The translations under genes and the position numbers were made by a program. The notes below the pieces were generated by a model. It made no database searches. It was not told where the DNA came from and worked only from the letters and a program-made list of their open reading frames with translations. A DNA stretch of 64,000 nt from Myxococcus sp. (GTDB taxonomy: Bacteria; Myxococcota; Myxococcia; Myxococcales; Myxococcaceae). Location of the stretch: the NCBI GenBank assembly GCA_014879945.1, contig JACSRE010000199.1:1-64000 (forward strand). The letters run 5' to 3'. Below are positions 19,001 through 25,858 of this stretch, piece by piece (positions within the stretch are counted from its first letter, which is position 1; every line of letters begins with the position of its first letter).

Positions 19001-20247
19001 GGAGAACCACCCAAAGGCCGCAGATGATCTCTAAGCCGGTGTTGCTTCAACGGAGCCGAGCCACGAGGGCTCGGAGAACCTACGCTGCGCAGTCCATCTA
19101 CGACTGGATGGACGATGGGCTTCAACGGAGCCGAGCCACGAGGGCTCGGAGAACCGTCTGGGAGCACGCCGTCGCCGACTGGTTGTCCGATGCTTCAACG
19201 GAGCCGAGCCACGAGGGCTCGGAGAACCACGATCTCTGTGCGTGCCCCTCGTGCCCTGATCGCTTCAACGGAGCCGAGCCACGAGGGCTCGGAGAACAGT
19301 CTGATCTTGAGGCATCATTTCGGGCCACGTTCGGGCTTCAACGGAGCCGAGCCACGAGGGCTCGGAGAACTCATCCTCCCCTCTGAAAGGACTCACCATG
19401 GACACCTCGCTTCAACGGAGCCGAGCCACGAGGGCTCGGAGAACTGAGTCCCTCAAGAGTTTCGAACTCGTGCCCCTCACGCTTCAACGGAGCCGAGCCA
19501 CGAGGGCTCGGAGAACTCACCGAGGTCGAGCGTCAGCGCCTCCAGCGGGTACTGGCTTCAACGGAGCCGAGCCACGAGGGCTCGGAGAACAGCGTCACGC
19601 GCCCGGCGACGAAGAACGGCTCTTCCGCTTCAACGGAGCCGAGCCACGAGGGCTCGGAGAACTTCACCAGCTTGACCCCTTTGGCCATGTCCTCAGCATC
19701 GCTTCAACGGAGCCGAGCCACGAGGGCTCGGAGAACCTCTGAGGGCGTGTGGTTCGTGGGCACCGGGGATCGGCTTCAACGGAGCCGAGCCACGAGGGCT
19801 CGGAGAACCGGGGGATCACTCGGTGCCGGTCCAATCGGCCCAGGTTGCTTCAACGGAGCCGAGCCACGAGGGCTCGGAGAACTTGTCTGGTCACCACCTG
19901 ACGAACCAGCCACCACGAGCTTCAACGGAGCCGAGCCACGAGGGCTCGGAGAACATCTGCGGTCTCTGCGTAGCGATCCAAATCCTTTTTGCTTCAACGG
20001 AGCCGAGCCACGAGGGCTCGGAGAACCGCCGCGGGCGCGAAGTACCCGGGGTACAAGACGTACTTGCTTCAACGGAGCCGAGCCACGAGGGCTCGGAGAA
20101 CCTTCGGCTTTAAAGATGGTCGTGTTTCTTATATAGCTGCTTCAACGGAGCCGAGCCACGAGGGCTCGGAGAACCGCTGAGCACACCTTCCCCAACAGTC
20201 ACGAGCCGCTCGCTTCAACGGAGCCGAGCCACGAGGGCTCGGAGAAC

Positions 20248-20382
20248 TAACCCCACATTTCTACCAACAAACCCGCGCACTTCAGCCCCCAATTTCGAGC
20301 ACCCCTCCCGCTCAACCCGCCACCACCCTTCCCAGCGCGAGAACCCTGCAGCCATCCACTTGATCCACTTCACGAAAACAGC
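20248..20382 (-). promoter_or_regulatory. Putative CRISPR leader / array promoter region
   Basis: The non-coding stretch next to the last perfect repeat is noticeably less GC-rich than the surroundings and, on the minus strand, purine-rich, as leaders often are. It contains a direct repeat ATCCACTT at 20354-20361 and 20363-20370 (AAGTGGAT on the transcribed strand), possibly a protein-binding site. I cannot define -35/-10 boxes with confidence. Its place between the array and cas2, at the end with unmutated repeats, is what marks it as the leader. Confidence 0.7.
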
Positions 20383-20427
20383 CTGCGAGCGGCCTCGGGG
20401 ACCCGGTCGTCACCTCGCCGCTCGCAG
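20383..20427 (-). terminator. Hairpin terminator of the cas4/cas1-cas2 operon
   Basis: A perfect 11-bp inverted repeat, CTGCGAGCGGC (20383-20393) and GCCGCTCGCAG (20417-20427), starts 28 bases after the cas2 stop. On the minus strand the stem is followed within three bases by TTTT (GCTGTTTTC). This is consistent with intrinsic termination that separates cas transcription from the array leader. Confidence 0.65.
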
Positions 20428-20454
20428 CTATTCAGTTCCCACAGAACCCATGGG

Positions 20455-20751
20455 CTACACGATCTTCGGCCCCTTCTCCGGCGGCCTGGTCGCGCGGCCC
20501 AGACACTCGAACGACGTCATACCACGGCCATCTGACGGGCCGACGTCGACGATGAGGACGGCGTCCTCCTCGTGATGCATCACGCGCCTCAACGCGCTCT
20601 TCATCAACACGATCGTCATCTCGGTCAGGTCGCACGAGAAGACGGACAACTGCAGGTGGGTACCGAAGCCCTTCATCACCTTGAACACCTGCCGCAGCCG
20701 CTTGGGATCCGACACGTCGTACGTCACCAGGTACCTGTTGCGCATCTTCAC
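20455..20751 (-). CDS. cas2: CRISPR-associated endonuclease Cas2
   Basis: The 98-residue protein has the Cas2 ferredoxin-like start RYLVTYDVSDPKRLRQVF with the conserved Asp after YLVTYD, and HLQLSVFSCDLT in the second half. Cas2 forms the central dimer of the Cas1-Cas2 spacer integrase. The GTG at 20751 overlaps the stop of the cas4-cas1 gene; an in-frame ATG two codons later is an alternative start. It is the last gene before the array leader. Confidence 0.96.
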   Translation of the reverse strand: MKMRNRYLVTYDVSDPKRLRQVFKVMKGFGTHLQLSVFSCDLTEMTIVLMKSALRRVMHHEEDAVLIVDVGPSDGRGMTSFECLGRATRPPEKGPKIV

Positions 20752-22415
20752 CTCGTCTTGAAGCCCGGGTAGTCAGGGAGCTCGCCGCGCAGGTGTCGCG
20801 CCAGCAACCTGCACTGCACCTCGAAGATCCTCCGGTACGACACGCGGTACCCAAAGAGCGGATGGGTCACCTGCTCCGAGACGCGGCGCTCCCACGCCTT
20901 GAGCACCTTCTTTCGGCCCTCGGCGTTCAGCGTCACGCCGACACCTCGACGAATGAAGTCCTTCGCGGTGACGACGCCCATGTTGATGACGTTCACCACC
21001 ACCGAGTCAGCGACGATGGGCCGCAGCTCCTCCATCACGTCGAGGGCGAGTGAGAAGCGGCCCGCGCGCGGTTGATGGAGGAACCCCAGGTACGGGTCGA
21101 AGCCCACCAGCCGCGCCGCCACCGCCACGTCCTTGGTCAGCATCGAGTACGCGAACGACAGGAGCGCGTTCACCGCGTCTTTCGGAGGCCGCCGGTTGCG
21201 GGTGGTGAAGTCGAAGGTGCCCAGGGCATCAGTCTTGAGGAGCCGGCCGAAGTTCTCGAAGTACAGCCGCGCCGCGTTGCCTTCGAGGCCCAGGAGCGTC
21301 TCGAGTGACTCCGCAGCCGCAGCGCGCTCGGCCAGGCTGGCGAGCTCCAACATCAACCCGGGTTCATCATCCCCGAGGTTGCGCCGGAGGAAGGTGCGCG
21401 AGTTGACGATCTTGGTGGCGACGAAGACGCGCGCGAGGGCCAGTCGGCGCTCCGGCGACGCGGCGGCGGCGTATTGGGCCTGGCGCAACGCCACCTGGCC
21501 GTGGCCCAGCCCGTCGAGCAGCCCTGACAGCCAGCCCCCCGTGCTCAGCCACGCCACCGGCACGCCCCGGCTCGACACCTCGCGGATCGCCTGCGAGCTG
21601 ATCTGCACGTTCCCCATCAGCACCACGTGCGAGACGTCAACCAGCGGCGCGTCGAGGAGCTTCTTCTGCTCCCGGTCCTTCACCTGCAGGCAGTGCCCGC
21701 TCACGCCGACCTTCGCGCCGAGCTCCTGCACGTAGAGCGGCTGGGCGTCGTCTCGGGCAGGCAGCAGCGCCCGCGGGGGCCCGCTCCCCTCGACCCCCGA
21801 CAGCAGGTTCACCTCATCGGGCAGACACAGGCCAGACAACGAGCACCCCACGCACTTCGGGCTCGCGATGAGCGGCGGCGGGGGCACGGCGCTTCGCGAG
21901 ACGGTCCGCGCGAGCTTCACCGCCTCGCGCGTGCGGGCGATGAGGCCCTCGTCGAAGCGCACCTCGACGCGCCGTCGTGACTTCGCGAAGTAGAACTCGC
22001 CCCGCTCGACCCGATAGCCGGCCTCTCGCAGGAGCAACCCGTACAGGCACAACTGCACCAGCTCCGGCTCGTAGGCGCCCTCGGGAACGTCGGGGGCCTC
22101 GCCGCGCTTGGTCTCGACGGGCATCACCTCGCCGTCGGCCGCCTCGACGAGATCGATCTTCGCGCTGACCCCGAGCGCAACGGAGGAGAGCTCGACGCTC
22201 CGCGCCTGCCACGGGCGGTCGGCGTCGGCCAGCGGCGCCGTGGGCTCGCCCTCATCCACCCGCTCGTGCACCGCGCGGCCCTCGACGGTGAAGTGGTTGT
22301 CGTCGAAGTCGCGGTCGACCCACTCCAGGTAGAAGAGCCGTGGGCAGTACGAGACCTCGTTGATCATCCGCGCAGGAATCGGCGGCACCGCGACATCCCC
22401 AATGTCGTCGTGCAT
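20748..22415 (-). CDS. cas4-cas1: Cas4-Cas1 fusion (spacer acquisition nuclease/integrase)
   Basis: The 555-residue fusion is the hallmark adaptation protein of type I-G/I-U systems. Cas4 part (about 1-205): NEVSYCPRLFYLEW with the first Cys, SAKIDLVEA and VETKRG nuclease residues, and KCVGCSLSGLC, completing an Fe-S Cys set. Cas1 part (about 225-555): LEGNAARLYF with the catalytic Glu, then FLHQPRAGRFSLALDVMEE with the His and Asp. In relatives Cas4 selects PAM-bearing prespacers and Cas1 integrates them. I use the ATG at 22415 (MHDDIGDV); no good ribosome site is visible, and upstream in-frame starts to 22511 are possible. Coupled to cas2. Confidence 0.95.
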   Translation of the reverse strand: MHDDIGDVAVPPIPARMINEVSYCPRLFYLEWVDRDFDDNHFTVEGRAVHERVDEGEPTAPLADADRPWQARSVELSSVALGVSAKIDLVEAADGEVMPVETKRGEAPDVPEGAYEPELVQLCLYGLLLREAGYRVERGEFYFAKSRRRVEVRFDEGLIARTREAVKLARTVSRSAVPPPPLIASPKCVGCSLSGLCLPDEVNLLSGVEGSGPPRALLPARDDAQPLYVQELGAKVGVSGHCLQVKDREQKKLLDAPLVDVSHVVLMGNVQISSQAIREVSSRGVPVAWLSTGGWLSGLLDGLGHGQVALRQAQYAAAASPERRLALARVFVATKIVNSRTFLRRNLGDDEPGLMLELASLAERAAAAESLETLLGLEGNAARLYFENFGRLLKTDALGTFDFTTRNRRPPKDAVNALLSFAYSMLTKDVAVAARLVGFDPYLGFLHQPRAGRFSLALDVMEELRPIVADSVVVNVINMGVVTAKDFIRRGVGVTLNAEGRKKVLKAWERRVSEQVTHPLFGYRVSYRRIFEVQCRLLARHLRGELPDYPGFKTR

Positions 22416-22544
22416 GCATGAGAGTGTGGCGCGCAATTCTGCTTGCGCGAGTTCTGCGCCATGGCGCATCGTCTGCCCCGCTCGAACCCATGGGGGGGCC
22501 GGGCAACCCAACAGCGCAGCGCTGAACGATGAGGAGACCTGACC
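22416..22544. promoter_or_regulatory. Divergent promoter region between cas4-cas1 and unknown helical gene
   Basis: This 129-base gap separates two genes pointing away from each other, so it must hold promoters in both directions. AATTCT and TTGCGCG elements occur near 22435-22448 but no convincing promoter pair can be named. A GAGGAG ribosome site lies just before the 22545 start. Confidence 0.45.
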
Positions 22545-23348
22545 ATGCCCGTCATTGACGAGACCCTTGCCGTGACCGTGAAGCCCCTACGCGTGCCGCT
22601 CGACGCGCCGACGGAGCAGTCGTTGGCCGCCGAAGCAGCCGCGCTGGGAGACGCCTACTCCGAGGTCACGGCGCATCCGGCCGATCTGCTGGCCGACGCT
22701 GCCGAGATGTTGAAGGCGAAGAGCGACGCCGCGGCGCTCGCGGAGCGCGGGTACGCCATCTCTCCCGGGGTCTTCACGCGCATCGAGCTGCTGGCAGGCG
22801 CGCTGACGCCGATGAGCGCGCAGCAGGTGCGTCAGGTCGAGGCGAGCAAGGTGAAGACGGCCGAGGCCGAGGCGGCGCGCGAGCGGTTGTTGACGATTCG
22901 CGGCGAGATCGCGCGCATCGGCCACGCCGCGGGCCTGCCGACCGGCGTGTTCTCGCTCGAGACCGACCGCACCCAGCGGCTCAACGTGGTGATGATGAAG
23001 ATGGAGGAGGTGCTCCTCAACGTCGCCGCCTACTGGGCCCACCTGCCGGACAAGAAGCGCCTCGAAGCGCTGGTGACCGAGGCCCGCGCGTTGATCGACG
23101 CGCAGAAGGCCGCTCGCCAGGATGCCAGGCTGCTTCGCACCGACCGCAGCCTCGACTCGAGGAAGGCCGGCCGCTACGAGCGCCTGTTGCTCAACGCCAT
23201 GCAGCACGTCTCGGCCCAGGGCCTGGCTGCGTTCCCCAATGATCCGGTGCGCGAGCCCGTGTACCGGCTCGATCACGTGTACGGCCGCAAGGCGAGCAAG
23301 GTCGCCGACCCGGGGGCTGGCAAAGACACCGGCGCGCCTCCCGCCTGA
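22545..23348 (+). CDS. Unknown helical protein embedded in the CRISPR locus
   Basis: A 267-residue protein starting at ATG 22545 with GAGGAG ten bases upstream. I do not recognise the family. It looks almost wholly alpha-helical: Ala/Glu/Lys-rich heptad-like stretches at about 85-125 (QVRQVEASKVKTAEAEAARERLL) and 170-215, no Cys, no signal peptide and no membrane segment. The C-terminus (PVYRLDHVYGRKASK) is basic. Codon use is as G/C-biased as the host's. It lies between the adaptation operon and the toxin-antitoxin pair, so it is either an unrelated insertion or a CRISPR accessory protein. Confidence 0.75.
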   Translation: MPVIDETLAVTVKPLRVPLDAPTEQSLAAEAAALGDAYSEVTAHPADLLADAAEMLKAKSDAAALAERGYAISPGVFTRIELLAGALTPMSAQQVRQVEASKVKTAEAEAARERLLTIRGEIARIGHAAGLPTGVFSLETDRTQRLNVVMMKMEEVLLNVAAYWAHLPDKKRLEALVTEARALIDAQKAARQDARLLRTDRSLDSRKAGRYERLLLNAMQHVSAQGLAAFPNDPVREPVYRLDHVYGRKASKVADPGAGKDTGAPPA

Positions 23349-23396
23349 GCGATGCCCTGGCCCGCCGTGTGGGGTGGCGACGCACGGTGGAGGGCT

Positions 23397-23476
23397 GGCG
23401 GGGCTCGCAGGGCGGGTGGCGGAGCCCGCAGGCGTAGGTGGCGGGGCCCGCAGGCGTGGGTGGCGGGGCCCGCAGG
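23397..23476. repeat. 22-bp tandem repeat, about 3.7 copies
   Basis: Units starting GGCGGGGCCCGCAGG at 23397 (21 bp), 23418, 23440 and a partial copy at 23462 form a short imperfect minisatellite in the gap after the helical gene. Each unit contains the GGGCCC palindrome (GGGCTC or GAGCCC in the first two). The rest of this 224-base gap (23349-23572) holds nothing I can assign. Confidence 0.8.
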
Positions 23477-23572
23477 AGCACGATTTCAACGGGTTGGGGA
23501 GCTGTGGCCTTGGGTGTCAGCCCTGTGTGGTTGCCTCACACCCTGCCGACGATGAGTTCGCCGCTCGAGGGG

Positions 23573-24136
23573 TCACCCGTGAAGCAGTCGTTCGATGGTC
23601 GCGAGGGGGAGGTAGAGCCGGCGTCGCTCCCCGCTCGAGCCGAGCCTCGCGAATCCGTACCGCTCGTAGAAACCAGCCGCGCGCTCATGCTTCGCGTCGA
23701 CCAACACCCCTGCGCAACCGGCCAGCACGCCCACCTGCCGACACCGCTTGAGCGCGTCGAAGATGAGCGCGCGGCCCAGGCCTGCCCCTTTCGCGCTGAT
23801 GTGCCGGCCCAGGCGAGCAATGAGCACCGCGCCGAGCTGTTGGTAGTTCGGCAATCGCTTCGGGTGATGCGGGCCGACCTCAGCAGGGGTCGCCGACGCA
23901 ACGGCCAGCGTGTAGAAGCCCAGAATCCGCGGTTGGCCTTCGTCGAGCATCACGAAGGTCCTGCTGACCGTGCCCTCGTTCTTGAGGGCGTAGCGACGCA
24001 AGAACTCGTCAAGCTCCGGTTCGCCGGAGTCGAAATCACGGGTCGGATGGCTCGGCAGCAGCGGAACGGCGAGAAAGCCATCGGCCGTGTTCGGCGGCGG
24101 CTTTTCGGAGCTCTGCGGTGGGTTCGGGGGGCTCAC
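23573..24136 (-). CDS. GNAT acetyltransferase toxin (TacT-like)
   Basis: A 187-residue GNAT protein. The N-terminal FDSGEPELDEFLRRYALKNE block is typical of TacT/KacT-class toxins, which acetylate the amino group of charged tRNAs and stop translation. The acetyl-CoA loop is visible as KGAGLGRALI and the conserved Tyr lies in FYERYGFARL near the C-terminus. The GTG at 24136 has a GGAGGGG ribosome site eight bases upstream and overlaps the antitoxin gene by 101 bases. The first 18 residues (Pro-rich) are unusual for the family, but no other in-frame start is available. Start codon and part of the ribosome site lie in a palindrome (24128-24147). Confidence 0.85.
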   Translation of the reverse strand: MSPPNPPQSSEKPPPNTADGFLAVPLLPSHPTRDFDSGEPELDEFLRRYALKNEGTVSRTFVMLDEGQPRILGFYTLAVASATPAEVGPHHPKRLPNYQQLGAVLIARLGRHISAKGAGLGRALIFDALKRCRQVGVLAGCAGVLVDAKHERAAGFYERYGFARLGSSGERRRLYLPLATIERLLHG

Positions 24137-24422
24137 GCGTGAGCCCCTCCATCGCAGCGAACTCCTGGGCGCTCACCTTCAACTCCACCGAGGTGGCCGC
24201 CCACTCGAGGTTGGTCAGGGTCGGCGTCATCAGCTCGCAATCGGGGGCGCGACGCGCGGGGTCCACCGTCAAGACACGGCGGCCTCGCCGGACCTCGAGC
24301 ACCACCTTCAAGAAGAGCGCGAGCGCTTCGTCGACCAACTGGCTGCGACTCAGGCCCAGCTCGTCGGCCAATTCGTTCACGGCGGCACCCCGGCTGTCGG
24401 GCAATGTGGCTTCGATTCGCAT
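24036..24422 (-). CDS. RHH-type antitoxin paired with GNAT toxin
   Basis: A 128-residue protein beginning MRIEATLPDSRGAAVNELADELGLSRSQLVDEAL, a ribbon-helix-helix DNA-binding module like those in DUF1778-class antitoxins. The remaining residues (EWAATSVELKVSAQEFAAM and an Arg/Ala-rich tail) would wrap the toxin. Antitoxin-first order and overlap with the GNAT gene fit a TacA/TacT-like module that represses its own promoter. The overlap of 101 bases is longer than the usual few bases. Confidence 0.75.
   Translation of the reverse strand: MRIEATLPDSRGAAVNELADELGLSRSQLVDEALALFLKVVLEVRRGRRVLTVDPARRAPDCELMTPTLTNLEWAATSVELKVSAQEFAAMEGLTREPPEPTAELRKAAAEHGRWLSRRSAAAEPSDP
24128..24147 (-). promoter_or_regulatory. 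Perfect 20-bp palindrome covering the toxin start codon
   Basis: GGGGCTCACGCGTGAGCCCC is a perfect palindrome inside the antitoxin reading frame. In the mRNA the 5' arm contains most of the GGAGGGG ribosome site and the 3' arm begins with the toxin GTG. A hairpin here would hide the toxin start until ribosomes translating the antitoxin open it. Confidence 0.6.
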
Positions 24423-24646
24423 TGGGATGGAGCAGAGCGTAACCCGGTTCGTGCGTGGAAATCCCGCAAATCTCCGCAATCATCCGGGCAGCGTCGTGCA
24501 GGTCGACCTCTCCCGTCAAGCGATATGGCCTCCTCTTCACTCCACCGTCTCAACAAGGCATATTCCATCGGCTGGGCTTCGTTGAAGCTTGAGTCGGTGG
24601 AGAGCCCCATCTTTCCCAGCGTCGTTTCAACCGAAAGGACCACCCC
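24423..24646. promoter_or_regulatory. Divergent intergenic region before the interference operon
   Basis: This 224-base gap separates the TA pair (minus) from csb1 (plus) and should carry both promoters. It is less GC-rich than the genes. A clear ribosome site GAAAGGA is present at 24632-24638 for csb1. I see no repeat resembling the CRISPR repeat and no reliable -35/-10 pair. Confidence 0.5.
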
Positions 24647-25858
24647 ATGGCGATGACCCTCGAAGCACTTCGGCAACTCACCCAGGAAGCAGTCGCGATT
24701 CGCGGAAAGGCAACGCTCGACCCCGCCGGTGGCCCCTCGGACAAAGTGTTCCCGCCAACGCACTCGGTGAAGGAAGGCCAGAACCGCTACGCCCTCGAGA
24801 CCCGGAGAATCGATGGCGAGACCGTCCAGTGCGTGCTCCTCGACTCGGTTCAGAGTCAGGCCAACCGCATGGAGGAAGCGCTCCAGAGCCTCTGGGCTGA
24901 TCGGCAAATCAGCCTGCCCGTGGTCGCCGTCGACTTCGGAGCCATCGCCCCCGAGGTGGGCATGCTGACTTCGCTGACCGCGCCGCACCGCGTGTCCGAT
25001 GCGCTCCTTCGGGACAGCATGCTCGGAGATACACTCTTCAGGCTCTCACCGCTGGGGAAGTCCTTCACCGACGCGACGCCAAGGTACGCGGCTCCGCTCT
25101 TCAAGATCTGCCCCACGGCGCTGGTCTTTGGGCTCTGGGACAGCACCGGCCCCAAGGGCGGCCTCGGCTCCAAGTTCGCGCGCTCGCTGGTCTCGGAGAT
25201 CGTCGGCATCGGCGCCGTCAGCGGCGCGAAGACTGCCAGCCGCATCGACCCGACCGGCATCGTCACCAAGGCCGGCGAGGTGCTCGAAGCCAAGGACCCC
25301 AACCAACGCTGGACGCTCGACCCCAACGAGGCGCGAGTCGACAAGAAGGGCAAGGTCGTGAAGGTCGGAGACGGGAAGGTCTCTGAGGTCAACCACAGCA
25401 ACATCCCGCCGACGATCGACCTCACGTCGGGCGGCGTCACCGTCGACCGAATCGAACACTCAGTCGTGCTCTCTCTGGCCGCGCTCAGGAAGTTGAGCTT
25501 CGGCAAAGCAGACACCGAGGCGCGAACGGTGCTCGCCGCCCTCGGCCTCCTCGCGGTGGTGGCGAGCGAGGCACGCGGCCACGATCTCCGCAGCCGGTGT
25601 CTGCTGATTCCCCGAAAGGGTCAGGCGCTCAAGCTCGAGTCGATGGATCGCTTTGGTGAGTGCAAGTCGATCGACCTCGATCTCAATGGAGCCGTCGCGC
25701 TCTTCAAAGCGGCAGTTGATGCTCTTCCACCTGAGTTGAAGTTCGACAAGCAGCCGGGAGAACCCCTGGCGACCCTGACGCCCTCAGAGAAGCTCGCCTC
25801 GCTCATCACGAAGAGCCGCGAGCTCGCCGCTGCCGGAGCCGATGTCGAGGCCGAGTGA
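24647..25858 (+). CDS. csb1: Csb1, Cas7-family backbone subunit of type I-G Cascade
   Basis: The 403-residue protein matches the GSU0053/Csb1 family, the Cas7-group subunit that coats crRNA in type I-G (I-U) effectors. Features seen: an N-terminal helical segment, ETVQCVLLDSVQSQANRME, PHRVSDALLRDS, a FGLWDSTGPKGGLGSKFARSLVSEIVG core that is highly typical of the family, and IEHSVVLSLAALRKLSF. Start ATG 24647 with GAAAGGA upstream. First gene of the csb1-csb2-cas3-csb3 operon. Third-position G/C is somewhat lower than in the housekeeping genes, with more A/T-ending codons. Confidence 0.93.
   Translation: MAMTLEALRQLTQEAVAIRGKATLDPAGGPSDKVFPPTHSVKEGQNRYALETRRIDGETVQCVLLDSVQSQANRMEEALQSLWADRQISLPVVAVDFGAIAPEVGMLTSLTAPHRVSDALLRDSMLGDTLFRLSPLGKSFTDATPRYAAPLFKICPTALVFGLWDSTGPKGGLGSKFARSLVSEIVGIGAVSGAKTASRIDPTGIVTKAGEVLEAKDPNQRWTLDPNEARVDKKGKVVKVGDGKVSEVNHSNIPPTIDLTSGGVTVDRIEHSVVLSLAALRKLSFGKADTEARTVLAALGLLAVVASEARGHDLRSRCLLIPRKGQALKLESMDRFGECKSIDLDLNGAVALFKAAVDALPPELKFDKQPGEPLATLTPSEKLASLITKSRELAAAGADVEAE

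Larger units (their letters stand above)
13082..20247 (-). CRISPR. CRISPR array, 98 repeats of 36 bp, type I-G associated
   Basis: I counted 96 copies of one 36-bp repeat from 13232 to 20247 plus two decayed copies at 13082 and 13155. On the plus strand it begins GCTTCAACGGAGCCGAGCCA and ends CGAGGGCTCGGAGAAC; it contains an inverted repeat CCGAGCC-ACGAG-GGCTCGG (7-bp stem, 5-nt loop). Spacers are 34-43 nt, mostly 36-39. The transcribed strand is judged to be minus: repeat decay is at the left (old) end, the repeat then ends in GTTGAAGC, a typical 5'-handle sequence, and the leader abuts the right end next to cas2. By their first nine bases all 97 spacers are different. The long open frames through this region are repeat artefacts. 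Confidence 0.98.

Noticed and set aside
13041-20180. Dozens of 60-340 codon open frames across 13-20 kb, on both strands, with recurring RSRATRARRT, STEPSHEGSEN, NGAEPRGLGE or FSEPSWLGSVEA peptides
   Set aside because: They are translations of the 36-bp CRISPR repeat. Because 36 is a multiple of three, the repeat stays open in several frames; the peptides between are random spacer sequence.
20248-20454. A small gene in the leader region
   Set aside because: The short frames here have no ribosome site and overlap the hairpin and leader; codon bias is not coding-like.
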